DNA from: SIAJ01 sp963773845
GTDB taxonomy: Bacteria; Planctomycetota; Planctomycetia; Gemmatales; Gemmataceae
Reading direction: 5' to 3'
NCBI GenBank assembly: GCA_963773845.1
Contig: CAVZCU010000009.1
Coordinates: 1,798,001 to 1,862,000, forward strand
DNA: 64,000 nt
The position numbers and the translations under genes were made by a program. Shown here piece after piece: positions 28,407 through 38,356 of this stretch (its first letter is position 1; each line of letters starts with the position of its first letter). Under the pieces are notes generated by a model. It was not told the DNA's origin. It saw only the letters and a program-made list of their open reading frames with translations, and ran no database searches.

Positions 28407-29246
28407 TCAGGGTGAACTTGGGGAGCCGAGCAGTGCCGAGCGAAGTTTGCCCAGTGCGGACGCCTGCATTTGGCGGACGCGTTCTTTGGACAAGCCGAGT
28501 TCCTGCCCAACCTGGGCCAGCGTTAATGTGCTGGCGCCTTCCCGTACGCCGTAGCGGCGACTGATGATGACTTTCTCGCGCTGGCTGAGCAAGGGATGAT
28601 CGGCGCGGAGATACTCTTCCAAGCCCCAAAGTCGCGATGACATCGGCTGCTCATCGACCTTTTTGCCGATGCCCGATTCGGGAACGACGTCAAGCGAAGC
28701 TGTATGCGAGAGCCAGTCGTTGGCCATACGCTGCGCCTGCCGTGCCAGCGCACGGACGAGACAGGTGTAGGCATAGGTGCTGAAACGGATCCCGAGCCAG
28801 GGGTTGTAGGCGGCGACGGCATGAATGAGAACGATTTGACACTCGCCGATCAAATCGTCCGATCGATTGGACAGGGCCATTCGTCGCCGGACCGCTTGGT
28901 AGACCAGTTTGCGATTGCCCAAAACGATTTCATCGCGCAGGCGGACGTAGGCATTCTTCCACTTGATGACCGCCGCGATGCCGCGGACGCGCTTCCAGCG
29001 ATAGGCGGCATAGTGCATTCGGCGCGCGTAGTCACGCGTCACTTCGTCCGGCATGTACCGGTCGGCGAAGTCGGCGACATCTGGAGCGCATTCCGGATCA
29101 TAGATTTCACGAGCGTCGGGCAATTCGAACGACTCATGAAAGACGGAATGGGGGGCATCCGGTGCGCGCTCTGTGCGCGGATCTCGCCGGGTGGGGGGTG
29201 CGGCAACGCTCAAGGAACACCTCGTTTCGGTCGCGCGTCCGGACAT
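28407..29246 (-). CDS. RNA polymerase sigma-70 family factor
   Basis: 279 residues from ATG 29246; in-frame starts at 29294 and 29321 are possible because no ribosome site stands out. Region 2 is seen in 'LRDEIVLGNRKLVYQAVRRR', 'DDLIGECQIVLIHAVAAYNP' and 'IRFSTYAYTCLVRALARQAQ', which carry the core-binding and -10 recognition helices. Region 4 is 'LTLAQVGQELGLSKERVRQMQASALGKLR', split here at its helix-turn-helix. Region 1.1 is absent and region 3 is short, placing it with group 3-like or RpoD/RpoS-related factors rather than ECF. No anti-sigma gene is adjacent. Confidence 0.85.
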   Translation of the reverse strand: MSGRATETRCSLSVAAPPTRRDPRTERAPDAPHSVFHESFELPDAREIYDPECAPDVADFADRYMPDEVTRDYARRMHYAAYRWKRVRGIAAVIKWKNAYVRLRDEIVLGNRKLVYQAVRRRMALSNRSDDLIGECQIVLIHAVAAYNPWLGIRFSTYAYTCLVRALARQAQRMANDWLSHTASLDVVPESGIGKKVDEQPMSSRLWGLEEYLRADHPLLSQREKVIISRRYGVREGASTLTLAQVGQELGLSKERVRQMQASALGKLRSALLGSPSSP

Positions 29247-29627
29247 TGATCGCACACTCGCGGTGCAATCGACGCCGCTGCAATCCAGCGCCATGCAAGC
29301 CGAGCCAATTTGGGCATGCAAGAAATACCTATTTGGCCACCGTCCTCTTTCACAGCAGGCTGAGTGCCAATCCGAAATGAATCTGCCAACCTATCCCGGA
29401 ATCGCATTCAGCATGGATTGTTGCGAGTTACGCCGACCGCCAATTCGGCGTAAAGAACCTTCGCACAATCGTCGGCAATCCGATTCGCTAAATGCCGAAC
29501 CAGGCAATAAGTGAAATGGAAATGGCGCAAAGACAATGGGAAAGGCGAGATCGCGATGGTTTCAGGTAAATAACTTGCCTGGAAAATAGAATGATCAGCA
29601 ACGCAATTCCCAACCGTCGGCAAGGGG
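29247..29627. other. Intergenic region upstream of the sigma factor gene
   Basis: About 380 nt, AT-richer than its surroundings near 29500-29600. It should contain the sigma gene promoter, but I cannot place one. A weak inverted repeat (caggtaa / ttgcctg) sits at 29564-29582. No gene seen, unless the sigma gene starts further upstream. Confidence 0.3.
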
Positions 29628-30201
29628 CTACTTCTTCACGCCGAGCCGCTTGATCTCCTGGAGGACTTGATTCGTGCCCCCGGCGTCCAGTTCACCCTTG
29701 CGGAAGGCGAAATTCGCAACCACCTTTCGGTTTACGAACAGCAGGATGGTCAAATCGGCGTCGTCCGCCAATTTGTAACTCGGGGGACCGACCGGATCGT
29801 CGAATACCCCGACTGGCATCGACTTGAGACCAGTCTGTTTGGCCCATTTGCCCAGGTCGTTGATGCCGATTGTCTTTTCGCCGAGAACAGTCATCCACGC
29901 CCGCACGGCGGCATCCTTGGGCCGGGCCGTAACCGCCGCGTCGCACGCCGTCACGAGTTTCGTCAACGGATCGGAAAGTGAGCGAGCGAAGAAGATCACC
30001 CCCGGCTTCTCCGCCGTCTCGCAGACGTAACATGTCAGCCTGTCCACGCTCCGGTCCCGAGGCCACGAGAAAACTATAGGGCCCTGGCCGCTGCCCGTTC
30101 TGGAGGCCGGAAACGCAGGGATCCTTGGCCTGTCCATCGCAACAAGCCAGCGTACCCCAAGCGCCACAAATCATCGCAATTCGGACCATATTCGCTTGCA
30201 T
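29628..30201 (-). CDS. Exported CxxC protein of unknown function; one frame break
   Basis: About 190 residues when joined. ATG 30201 starts a signal peptide (MVRIAMICGAWGTLACCDG, possibly a lipoprotein). An extra base in the doublet at 30039-30040 shifts the frame; repaired, it reads 'RGQLTCYVCETAEKPGVIFFARS', a CxxC motif before a beta strand. The rest ('MTVLGEKTIGINDLGKWAKQTGL', 'LTILLFVNRKVVANFAFRKGELD') resembles thioredoxin-like proteins found in planctomycetes. A redox role is plausible; not demonstrated. It is the downstream gene of the TPR protein gene (15-nt gap), likely one transcript. Confidence 0.65.
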
Positions 30202-30216
30202 GTTCGCCACTCCAAA

Positions 30217-31881
30217 TTATCGTGAGCTGTTTCCCGAAACCGCCGTGGCCACCGCGACATGTTGGGCGTGATGAATCATGGCCGAGCGCAACTGGCTAAA
30301 TGCCGCCGAGTCCGCCTTGTGCCAAAGCCGAGCGGCCAGTGCCGAAAAACGTTGTGCTTCTTCCGTGCGACCGAGCCGAGCGCACAATGCCTCCATGCCC
30401 AGGGCCGCGAGGACGCTGCCCGTATCGTGGGCCAGCGATTCGAGAAAAGCTTCTTCCGCGATCTCGGCATTGCCGGCATCGAGTGCCCCGACGCCCCACG
30501 CTTCCATATAGGATGCGCCGCCGCCCCAAGCATGATGGTTGTAGTCGTTTTTGGTCTTCTGCACTAATCGATCGAGAAGTTTCAGACCTTCCGTTCCATG
30601 TCCGTTGGCGCACAGAACGCGTCCTTGGATCTCCCACAAGCGTTCTTCCAGCCGACGATCATTGCGCTTCTTTTGCTGAGACTGTCGAAGCACGTCCAGT
30701 TCGGCCGAAGCGCGAGCAATGTCGCCGCGCTCCAGACACATGATTGCGCCCATATAGCTGGCGAGCACTTTATCACTTTTGCGCTGTTGGGAGACGATGG
30801 TCTCGGCTTCTGGCCAGTCGTGTTGACCGAGCGCCAGGCGGAACCACGGCAAGGTGTACCGATAGCCGAGCGCCTCGGCGACCTTGCGAATCTCTTGCGC
30901 TTCGCTGTAGCGGCCATCGTGTAGCAAGCTGAGAGTCAATGTTTCCAAATGGTGCGAATACTGATCGTCGTCTTGCGGGCGGACTCCTTGGACCCGGTGG
31001 TATTCGCGTTCCAGCTCGACTGCGTGCCAGGAGCGATCGGCGGTCTTGTCCCACTTTCCAATACGCATGGCCAGATGCGCTTGCATGTGGAACGCATGGG
31101 GAATGCCCGGCGACGAAGCGATGTAGCCTTCCGCATAGGGCCAGCCGAGTACCGGTCGTCGGGAGTTTTCGTAGAAATGGACCAATTCGTGGTTAGCGCC
31201 CGGGTGAATCGGATTGATCTTTAAGAGCGACTTGTAATACGGCACGCAGGTCACTGTTCCGCCGTGGGCGTCGCCATAGAGCGCTCCGTGTGCGAACCAT
31301 GCCTCCTCGTCATCGTCATATATGGAGAGAAGTTCATCTAGCGTTGCCGCTGCCTTCTTTTTCCGATCTTCCCCGGTTTTGCCGCCCAGCAGGCCCTTTT
31401 CTTGAAGCCGGGCCGTAATCAGCAACTGCTCGCGATGCGGAGCGTGCGGCATCAGTTCCTGAGCTTTCTTGAGCGCCGCCGTCGCGTCGCCTCGTCCTGA
31501 TTTTTCCATCCCTTTGTGCAAGACCAGCCAGGCGTAAGCGCATTCGGAATCAAATCGGAGGGCCGTTTCCGCGGACCGGGCAGCTTCCTTGTAGACGTAC
31601 GAGTAGTAGTAGCCGAGCGCCTGATCGAGGAACTTTTGACAATCCACGGACTGGGTGCCGACGCGATAGTGATAGCGACACAGATTCGGAATATAAATGG
31701 CCGGTCGCAACTTCGTAAGCGGCATCCGATCGTCAAGTGCGACAAACGCCGCCGCCGGCGCCTGGACGGGCGTCACATTGGGGATTCGATTCTGGGTCGA
31801 CACCGGGATCTTGGGAAAGGCAAGACCAAATGCGGAAGTCGCGACCATAATCCCGAATGCGATCAGATTTCGAAACGGCAT
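30217..31881 (-). CDS. Exported TPR protein
   Basis: 554 residues from ATG 31881, where a signal peptide begins (LIAFGIMVATSAFGLAF); the frame stays open further upstream without support. TPR-like helix pairs are visible at 'LGYYYSYVYKEAARSAETAL', 'YAWLVLHKGMEKSGRGDA', 'DEEAWFAHGALYGDAHGG' and, near the C-terminus, 'GNAEIAEEAFLESLAHDTG'. 'GANHELVHFYENS' and 'HAFHMQAHLAMRIG' hold several His residues, but no metal-binding motif is certain. Similar to secreted TPR proteins of unknown role. Coupled to the downstream CxxC gene. Confidence 0.75.
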   Translation of the reverse strand: MPFRNLIAFGIMVATSAFGLAFPKIPVSTQNRIPNVTPVQAPAAAFVALDDRMPLTKLRPAIYIPNLCRYHYRVGTQSVDCQKFLDQALGYYYSYVYKEAARSAETALRFDSECAYAWLVLHKGMEKSGRGDATAALKKAQELMPHAPHREQLLITARLQEKGLLGGKTGEDRKKKAAATLDELLSIYDDDEEAWFAHGALYGDAHGGTVTCVPYYKSLLKINPIHPGANHELVHFYENSRRPVLGWPYAEGYIASSPGIPHAFHMQAHLAMRIGKWDKTADRSWHAVELEREYHRVQGVRPQDDDQYSHHLETLTLSLLHDGRYSEAQEIRKVAEALGYRYTLPWFRLALGQHDWPEAETIVSQQRKSDKVLASYMGAIMCLERGDIARASAELDVLRQSQQKKRNDRRLEERLWEIQGRVLCANGHGTEGLKLLDRLVQKTKNDYNHHAWGGGASYMEAWGVGALDAGNAEIAEEAFLESLAHDTGSVLAALGMEALCARLGRTEEAQRFSALAARLWHKADSAAFSQLRSAMIHHAQHVAVATAVSGNSSR

Positions 31882-31961
31882 GGCGAAGCCCAGTGGTGAG
31901 TCGGCGAACGCTTCTCTCATTGTGCATTCAAATGGGAGCCAAGGCCAAGAGAATCCCTGAA

Positions 31962-33020
31962 TCATCCACCGATCGCGTGCATGGTCCGTTCGGGTTTCAC
32001 AAACTGGGCGGAGTTGATCTCGTGGCCTTCCCACTTGTCCCAAACCGTTTGGCGAATCATCTCCGCGAGCCCATCGTCGTCATGACGCTCGCGGAGCAAC
32101 GGTTTCACGTCTACTTCGTCGAGGGCAAAGAGACAATTCCTCATTTTGCCTTCGGCGGTCAGCCGCAAGCGATTGCACTGGTGGCAAAAGGGCCGCGTGA
32201 CCGAGGCGATGATGCCCACATTCCCCCGACCATCCGCAAAAGCAAACTCCAGGGCAGGTGCATGCGGATCCGCCTCGCTGAGGGGCAGTAGCTTTCCGAA
32301 TCGCTCGCCCAGTCGATCCAGCAGCTCCTGGGCCGGCAGCACCTTGTCGCGCTCCCAGGGATCGGCGCCGATGGGCATGTACTCGATGAAACGAAGTTCA
32401 AATCCGTTCTCGCGACAATACTCCGCTAGCGGAACGACATCGGGTTCCGTGAAGCCGCGAATACTGACGGCATTGACTTTGATCGGGGCAAACCCGGCTT
32501 CCCTTGCGGCCCGCAAGCCCGCGAGCACTTGCTCCAGGCCATTGCGCCGGGTGATAGTCCGGAAGCGATCCGCATCGAGCGTGTCCAGGCTGACGTTCAG
32601 TCGCCGCAGGCCCGCGTCGCGAAGCGCATGAGCTTGCGCTTCGAGCAAGAGGCCGTTTGTAGTGAGACCAATGTCGTGAATGCCGGGGATGGTGACGAGT
32701 TGGCCGACGAGTTTGTCGAGATCGCGGCGGACCAATGGTTCACCGCCCGTGAGGCGAATCTTCGTGACGCCCAGCGTCGCCGCCACACGCACAAAGTGGG
32801 CAATTTCTTCGAATGTCAGCAATTCGTCCTTGGGACGGAATTTCACGTCCTCGGGCATGCAATAGGTGCAGCGCAGATTGCAGCGATCGGTAACCGAAAT
32901 TCGCAGGTTGTCGTGGACGCGGCCGAACGTATCGACCAGCGTCGAATTTGACACGGGACGTGGAATCGCGTTTGGCCGTTCGCCGGCTGACGCGAGCGGA
33001 AGCGGCAACCGGGCACTCAT
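31962..33020 (-). CDS. moaA: GTP 3',8-cyclase (radical SAM), molybdenum cofactor synthesis
   Basis: 352 residues from ATG 33020; this ATG overlaps the moaE stop (ATGA). The radical-SAM cluster motif CxxxCxxC appears as 'ISVTDRCNLRCTYCMPED'. 'KIRLTGGEPLVRRDL' is the SAM-binding GGEP motif. The C-terminal second cluster is 'CHQCNRLRLTAEGKMRNCLF', and the protein ends in GlyGly ('TMHAIGG'), the tail needed for activity. It converts GTP to 3',8-cyclo-GTP; MoaC, which finishes the step to cPMP, is not in the window. Last gene of the FAD/FeS-moaD-moaE-moaA unit. Confidence 0.96.
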   Translation of the reverse strand: MSARLPLPLASAGERPNAIPRPVSNSTLVDTFGRVHDNLRISVTDRCNLRCTYCMPEDVKFRPKDELLTFEEIAHFVRVAATLGVTKIRLTGGEPLVRRDLDKLVGQLVTIPGIHDIGLTTNGLLLEAQAHALRDAGLRRLNVSLDTLDADRFRTITRRNGLEQVLAGLRAAREAGFAPIKVNAVSIRGFTEPDVVPLAEYCRENGFELRFIEYMPIGADPWERDKVLPAQELLDRLGERFGKLLPLSEADPHAPALEFAFADGRGNVGIIASVTRPFCHQCNRLRLTAEGKMRNCLFALDEVDVKPLLRERHDDDGLAEMIRQTVWDKWEGHEINSAQFVKPERTMHAIGG

Positions 33021-33448
33021 CGCTGCGCTCCCATGGTTGGATCCGGATGAATCCACTCCGATTCTCCGCGTGGCCCGATGTCTTTCTTCCAGATCGGCAC
33101 CATTTCTTTGAGCCGATCGATTGCATGCCTGCAGGCCGCAAACGCGTCCGCCCGGTGGGAGGTGCTCACGGCGACACCCACACTCACGTCGCCCACTTCG
33201 AGTCGTCCGAGCCGATGAATCATTGCGACTTCGCAGCCGGCCCATTTCGAACGAACGTCCTCTTCGATTTCGGCCATCTTCGCCTCGGCCATCGGTGCGA
33301 AGGCCTCGTACTCGAGCGCCGAAGTCACATGCTCGCCAGTCAAATCGCGCACCGTGCCAAGAAACGTGACGACGGCTCCGTATTGGGGCCGTCGAACCAA
33401 TTTCGTCAGAGCGGCATGATCGATGGTTTCACGCGTCAATCGGATCAT
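33017..33448 (-). CDS. moaE: Molybdopterin synthase catalytic subunit
   Basis: 143 residues. Typical MoaE blocks: 'YGAVVTFLGTVRDLTGEHVTSALEYEAF', with the strand 'AMIHRLGRLEVGDVSVGVAVSTSHRADAF', and the active-site lysine region 'LKEMVPIWKKDIGPRG'. It puts two sulfurs from MoaD thiocarboxylate onto cPMP to make molybdopterin. It sits 11 nt after moaD and overlaps moaA by 4 nt, so the synthase subunits are made together. Confidence 0.95.
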   Translation of the reverse strand: MIRLTRETIDHAALTKLVRRPQYGAVVTFLGTVRDLTGEHVTSALEYEAFAPMAEAKMAEIEEDVRSKWAGCEVAMIHRLGRLEVGDVSVGVAVSTSHRADAFAACRHAIDRLKEMVPIWKKDIGPRGESEWIHPDPTMGAQR

Positions 33449-33459
33449 AGTGGATTCAC

Positions 33460-33711
33460 CTACCCTCCGCTGACGGGCGGAATAATGGCCACATCGTCCG
33501 TTGCATCCACGATATGGTTCTCGGCGGCATAGTCGGAATTGACTGCAAACGCGGAGCGTGCAATCAATACTTGAGCTGCCGGTATTTGCATCGCCAATTG
33601 CCGACGCAGGTCGGCAACGGTCATACGGCCAGTCAGCGGCACATCGACCGATTCGGCATTCGCCACTTCACGTACTCGAGCAAAAAGGCGTACGGAAACG
33701 ATTGAGGTCAC
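33460..33711 (-). CDS. moaD: Molybdopterin synthase sulfur carrier subunit
   Basis: 83 residues from GTG 33711, which overlaps the stop of the FAD/FeS gene (GTGA). The beta-grasp fold begins 'VSVRLFARVREVANAESVDV' and ends 'DDVAIIPPVSGG' with the free GlyGly required for adenylation and thiocarboxylation. This is the canonical MoaD of the window, in contrast to the tailed copy at 25011. It would be activated by the E1-like enzyme at 24244 or one elsewhere, with sulfur possibly from a cysteine desulfurase such as the one at 46330. Confidence 0.9.
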   Translation of the reverse strand: MTSIVSVRLFARVREVANAESVDVPLTGRMTVADLRRQLAMQIPAAQVLIARSAFAVNSDYAAENHIVDATDDVAIIPPVSGG

Positions 33712-36637
33712 GAAGTAACCCGTCCCTTCAACGGCCGCCGCAATCGATCGGCCAATTTCGGCATCAAGCCATATGCCAAAGCCAGATACTGCACGGGATG
33801 CAGCGCTCGCTTGCCGGCGCCCTGCTGCATTTGCATCCGGCAGGCCGAACATTCGGATGAGCCGCTTGCATAGGTTGAACGGGAAAGCTCATCGAGCATC
33901 GTCTGCCCGGCTTGAAGCGAGGTGGGCAAGCTCTTGGCGTTAAGTCCAAAGGTCCCTGCCATCCCCGAACAACTCACATCAATTTTACTTACATTGAGTT
34001 CGGGGATCAACGACAGCAAGGCCGGGCCGTGCACTCCTTCGCCCAGCGCCTTAATGTGGCACGGCACATGATGACCAATCACGAGATCAAGCGGTTGAAA
34101 GTCGGTGCGCAAATTGCCTTTCTCATGCAGCGACCATAGATAGGCGGTCAGCTCGACCGTGTGCTCCGCGACGAGCCGGACGTCCGCATCATCGAGCAGG
34201 CCGGGCGCGTCGAGTCGGAAAAACAAGGCCGCCGTCGGCTCGGAGCAGACAATGGTGTCGCCCTTTCGAACGCAATCGGCCAGGCGGCGCACATTGTAAA
34301 TCAGACGTTCGCGCGCCACGTCGGTGTCGCCCTGTGCCAGCGCCATGGCGCCGCAACCGCGTTGCTTTGAAGGCACATAGACCGGAATGCCGTTGTGCCG
34401 CAAGACCGCCACTGTCGCCTCGCCAATGGTTGGGTCAAACAAATTGGCATACGTGTCCACGAAATAGGCGACGCCTGGAACGCCGCTTGGTCGTCGCATG
34501 AGCCCGCGTCCGCGTGCGCGGCCGAGAAAGGTGCGGAACGCAAAAGCAGGCAGGGCGCGTCGCCGGGCAAGGCCGAACACACGCTCCAGGATCCACCGGA
34601 TCGTTGGCCGGCGAAGCAAGAAGTTGGAGGTCAGCGCCGCTTTGCTCCCAAGACTGGCCAGACCCTCGATTCGGGCCTGAAACCAGGCGGACCGCCGCCA
34701 ACCCTGGGCCGCATGATTGGCCGCTTTCGCTTCGAGCATCAGCTTCGGAATGTTGGCTCGTCCGGGACACTCGAGCGCGCACATCTTGCAATTGATGCAC
34801 AGGTCCGCGACGGCACGCAGGTCGTCTTCATTGGCGTCGGAGAGGCCGCCTTCGACAATTGTTCGGAACAGGTTGGCCTTGGCTCGCGGCGAAGCACGCT
34901 CGGAGTGCGTGGCGCGAAAGGTTGGACACATGCGCTGGGCCGTATCCTCGGAACGGCAAGCCCCACAGCCATTGCAGGCGGATACCGCCGATGTCATTTC
35001 ATTTTCCGACCACAGGAGCAGTGGTGTTGGACGCTGCGAGGCGGGAGGATCTGTTTTGGCAGCGCGTTCGGCGGATCGTAGTGGCCATGCGGGCCGACTC
35101 GGATCGGGGCCGACGATCTTACCGGGATTCAAAATGTTCCGGGGATCGAAGACGCGCTTTAATTCCTGGAACACCGGGAACAGCGGGCCATATTGTCGAG
35201 CGGTCCACGGAGTGCGGGCGATTCCCGTTCCATACTGCGCACTGACCGTACCGCCGAGTTCAATTGCCAGACCGTGAAGTTCTTCGGCGAGCGGCCACAA
35301 GATGCTGGCATCCGCAGGGTCGTCCGGATTAAGAAATGGGCGGAGGTGGATCTGGCCGGTGGCGACACGAATCAAGGTCGACGCCGAGACATCGAATTTC
35401 TTCAAAACCGAGTTGGCTCGGCCGACGAACGCCAACATGTCTTCCGGCGCCAGACCAATGTCGTCCACGAATGCCAGCGGACGACGGCCCATTCCCAGCG
35501 CATAAAGCGTCGGCAGGGCCGCAGCACGAATTGCAAGCAGCTCATCAACGTCCACCTCGTCGAACGCCGGGATAGTCAGCGCAGCGGCACGCTGCATATC
35601 GTGAAGCGGCGAAAGCAGAGACTGAACGGTGTTCTCGGCTTCTGCCGCGCTGTCCCGTTCGTATTCGACCAGAATCGCCGCTTCGATTTCCGAAGAAATG
35701 AGCGCAGCCACGTCCAGCGCCTGGGTACGGGCCAGTGAAAGCAATCGCCGGTCGAGCAATTCGCACGCGGCAGGGGACGTTTCCCGAAGCTGAAGCCCGG
35801 CCTGCAATGCGGCCTCAAAGGATGTAAAGCCAAACAAGGCGGCCGAGCGCCCGCCCGGCAATGGAACAGTCCGTAGCCGCGCCTCGGTCGTGAAGGCGAG
35901 CGTCCCTTCGGAACCAACGAGCAACTGCATCAGCTCCCGGCCATTTGATCGCAAGGCCTCATGAAGGGCATAACCGCATCGGTCGAATCGCCCACGCGAA
36001 TGATGCCGCTCAATCAGCCCAGAACTCGTCCGCAACAATTCGCGAATCGCCTCGCGAATAGCCACCGTGCGTTCCGATTTCGCCGGGCCATTCGCGATCG
36101 AATTGACGTCGTCGGCCGTGCCGTCATCCCAGACGACGCGCAGACCATCGATGTGGTCGCGCGTGCTCCCATGGATCGCGGCACGATTGCCGGAGGCATT
36201 TGTCGCAATCATCCCGCCAAGTGTGCAACTACGGGAACTTGCGGGATCGGGCGAGAATCGCCGGCCAATTTGTGTCAGTTGCCGGTTGAGCTGGTCGAGA
36301 ACGACCCCCGATTGAACGCGAACCCAATTGTCGCCAATTTCCAGAATGTCGCGGAAATGGACACTGAGATCGACGATGAGCCCGTGTCCCAGCGATTCAC
36401 CCGCAACACCAGTTCCGCCTCCGCGCGGCATCAGAGACAGCGAATGCTCTTGGGCGTAACGGACGACGAAGGAGAGATCGGCTTCATGCGCGGAATGGCG
36501 ATGCCGAGCGGCTCGATTTCGAACAGGCTGGCATCGGTCGAATAGACGGCGCGAGAAGGGGCATCGAGCAGCAATTCGCCACGGAATTGACGGCGGAAGT
36601 CGTCGCGCAGGCGCTTCCGCAATGTTGAAGAATCCAC
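33708..36637 (-). CDS. FAD-linked oxidase fused to 4Fe-4S/CCG domain (YdiJ/D-lactate dehydrogenase type); one frame break
   Basis: About 976 residues joined. GTG 36637 starts 'DSSTLRKRLRDDFRRQFRGELLLDAPSRAVYSTDAS', cut here only by my reading. A missing A/T at about 36487 breaks the frame before 'EADLSFVVRYAQEHSLSLMPRGGGTGVAGESLG', the FAD-binding PCMH motif. Residues about 230-490 are the FAD-oxidase C-terminal domain. Ferredoxin-type Cys follow in 'CNGCGACRSEDTAQRMCP' and 'CINCKMCALECPG'. The C-terminal cysteine-rich (CCG) domain shows 'HVPCHIKALG' and 'CSGMAGTFG'. Such fusions oxidise D-2-hydroxyacids at the membrane; the acid here is unknown. Its stop overlaps moaD, an unexpected partner because it needs no molybdenum. 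Confidence 0.87.
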
Positions 36638-36674
36638 GCCCGGCTCCGAGTCGGCGTCCGGCCCAAGTTCACGG

Positions 36675-36763
36675 GTGCGATTCGGCTGTAAGAGGGATTG
36701 GCAATCCGTCCTTGCCGGACCTCACGGGACGGATTACCAATCCGTCCTACAGCCGAATCGCAC
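36675..36763. repeat. Palindromic element, 'attggcaatccgtcct' family
   Basis: Outer arms 36675-36690 (gtgcgattcggctgta) and 36748-36763 are exact complements. Inside them lie 'ggattggcaatccgtcc' and 'ggacggattaccaatccgtcc', each itself a small hairpin. The same core (taggacggattgccaatccgtccta) recurs at 57002-57027. It fills the gap between folE (ending 12 nt away) and the FAD/FeS gene. Confidence 0.85.
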
Positions 36764-36775
36764 ACGTGGGATCAC

Positions 36776-37423
36776 CTAGTGTCCCGTCCGCGGGCTGTTG
36801 ATATGCCCTAGCACTTCGCTCCGGGCTGCGGCATTCGTTTGGTAGAGGCCGCGTCCAGCGCTCGTCACGCATACCGTTCCGGGCTTGCGTACGCCGCGCA
36901 CCGTCATGCATGTGTGCGTCGCTTCCACCACGACGAGCACGCCGCGCGGGGTCAACTCTTCTTGCAGCAGATCCGCAATCTCTTGCGTCATGCGTTCCTG
37001 GATCTGCGGCTTGCGCGCGACCGCATCCACGACGCGAGCTAACTTGCTCAACCCCACGACTCGGCCCGTTGGTATGTACGCAATGTGAGCCTGGCCCGTG
37101 AAGGGCAACAAATGATGTTCGCAGAAGCTGGCAAACGCGATGTCCTTCTGGAGCACCATTTCCTCGTGGTCGACTTCAAAGGTCTTCCGCAAGAGCACAC
37201 GGGGATCGACGTGCATCCCGGCGAAGGCCTCGGCAAACATGCGTGCGATGCGAGCGGGCGTCTCGAGCAGACCATCGCGGTCGGGGTCTTCACCAATGGC
37301 CAGCAGCAATTCCCTTACGGCCGCCCGGATGCGCGGTTGGTCAATCGCGGTAGTGCCTGGTCCAGGAACGGCCACGCAACCAATAGTGGGCTTGGAATCG
37401 TGTGTGCGCTCGATGCTATCCAA
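36776..37423 (-). CDS. folE: GTP cyclohydrolase I
   Basis: 215 residues. Zinc and active-site blocks are intact: 'FASFCEHHLLPFTGQAHIAYIP' (Cys and His ligands, shown in part), 'VVGLSKLARVVDAVARKPQIQE', 'VVVEATHTCMTVRGVRKPG' with the second zinc Cys, and the C-terminal 'RSEVLGHI'. It turns GTP into 7,8-dihydroneopterin triphosphate, the first step to folate. Together with folC at 19589 it places two folate genes in the window; it shares the substrate GTP with MoaA. Transcribed toward the FAD/FeS gene but separated from it by a palindrome. Confidence 0.95.
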   Translation of the reverse strand: MDSIERTHDSKPTIGCVAVPGPGTTAIDQPRIRAAVRELLLAIGEDPDRDGLLETPARIARMFAEAFAGMHVDPRVLLRKTFEVDHEEMVLQKDIAFASFCEHHLLPFTGQAHIAYIPTGRVVGLSKLARVVDAVARKPQIQERMTQEIADLLQEELTPRGVLVVVEATHTCMTVRGVRKPGTVCVTSAGRGLYQTNAAARSEVLGHINSPRTGH

Positions 37424-37708
37424 AGCGAAGTCCTTACATCATGGGTGCGACCCATTCCATCATATGCAGCGGACGAAGGTTGGATGAAATCACTCGGCAA
37501 ATGCAACCGCGTTGGAGTGCGGATAATCGCAAGCCTCCCGCCGTTGCAAGGTTTCCAAGCGACCACATCAATCTGATGGTTATTTTATCATACGTGAAAA
37601 ATCTACCTAAAGCCTCAAAATGGGCGGCGGGATCGCCGACCGCGACTGCTAAACTGACTTTTCGACGCCAACGTCCGGCGTCGGGCCGGGTTGTACTCTT
37701 GAGAAAGA

Positions 37709-38356
37709 GTGGCGGATGACTCGGGCACGGTTGGACGAATGCGACGGGGGTGCCCCCTGATCCCGGTAGAACGCCGCGTGGCTGCTGAACCCGAGCCCTT
37801 CACTGGCGACGAGGCCGAGTTGATCCTCTCGGCGCAAGCGGGAGATCGACCTGCCTTTGCCGCATTGGTCGAACGATATTGGGAACGCCTGTATCGCTGG
37901 TTGTGCCGTCTTACTCGCGACGGGTCGGTGGCGGAGGATATCGCGCAGGAGACGTTTCTTAAGGCATTCGCGGCGGTGAATAGCTTTCGACCGGGAACGA
38001 ATTTTCGAGCATGGTTGTTCCGGATCGCGCACAATAATTTTGTGAATCAGCGGCGCTCGATCCGCCATAATCGCCAGCCGTTGGTTCCTGAGATTGCGGA
38101 GGAACCCCAGGGCCCAGTCAGTGAGACGCTGAGCCGGGAGGCTTTGACAATCATCGCGGAGGCGGTGGCCAAGTTGCCCAGCGATTTTCGCGGGGCATTG
38201 ATGCTGCGAGTGGATGAGGGATTGTCGTTCCGAGACATTGCAGAGGTGATGGGAATCACTGAGGAAACCGCCCGCTGGCGAGTGTTTAAGGCCCGACAAA
38301 AGCTCATGTCGGTTTTGGCCCCCGATTTGCTTCCGAACGAGCCGACTTCAACATGA
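37709..38356 (+). CDS. ECF-type RNA polymerase sigma factor
   Basis: 215 residues from GTG 37709; an ATG at 37739 is an alternative. Region 2: 'DRPAFAALVERYWERLYRWLCRLTRDGSVAEDIAQETFLKAF' (in part) with the ECF core motif 'AEDIAQETF', and 'FRAWLFRIAHNNFVNQRR'. Region 4: 'LPSDFRGALMLRVDEGLSFRDIAEVMGI' and 'TEETARWRVFKARQKL', the -35 binding helix-turn-helix. The stop codon overlaps the start of the anti-sigma gene (ATGA), the usual arrangement for an ECF pair. It likely controls its own operon in response to an envelope signal. Confidence 0.93.
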   Translation: MADDSGTVGRMRRGCPLIPVERRVAAEPEPFTGDEAELILSAQAGDRPAFAALVERYWERLYRWLCRLTRDGSVAEDIAQETFLKAFAAVNSFRPGTNFRAWLFRIAHNNFVNQRRSIRHNRQPLVPEIAEEPQGPVSETLSREALTIIAEAVAKLPSDFRGALMLRVDEGLSFRDIAEVMGITEETARWRVFKARQKLMSVLAPDLLPNEPTST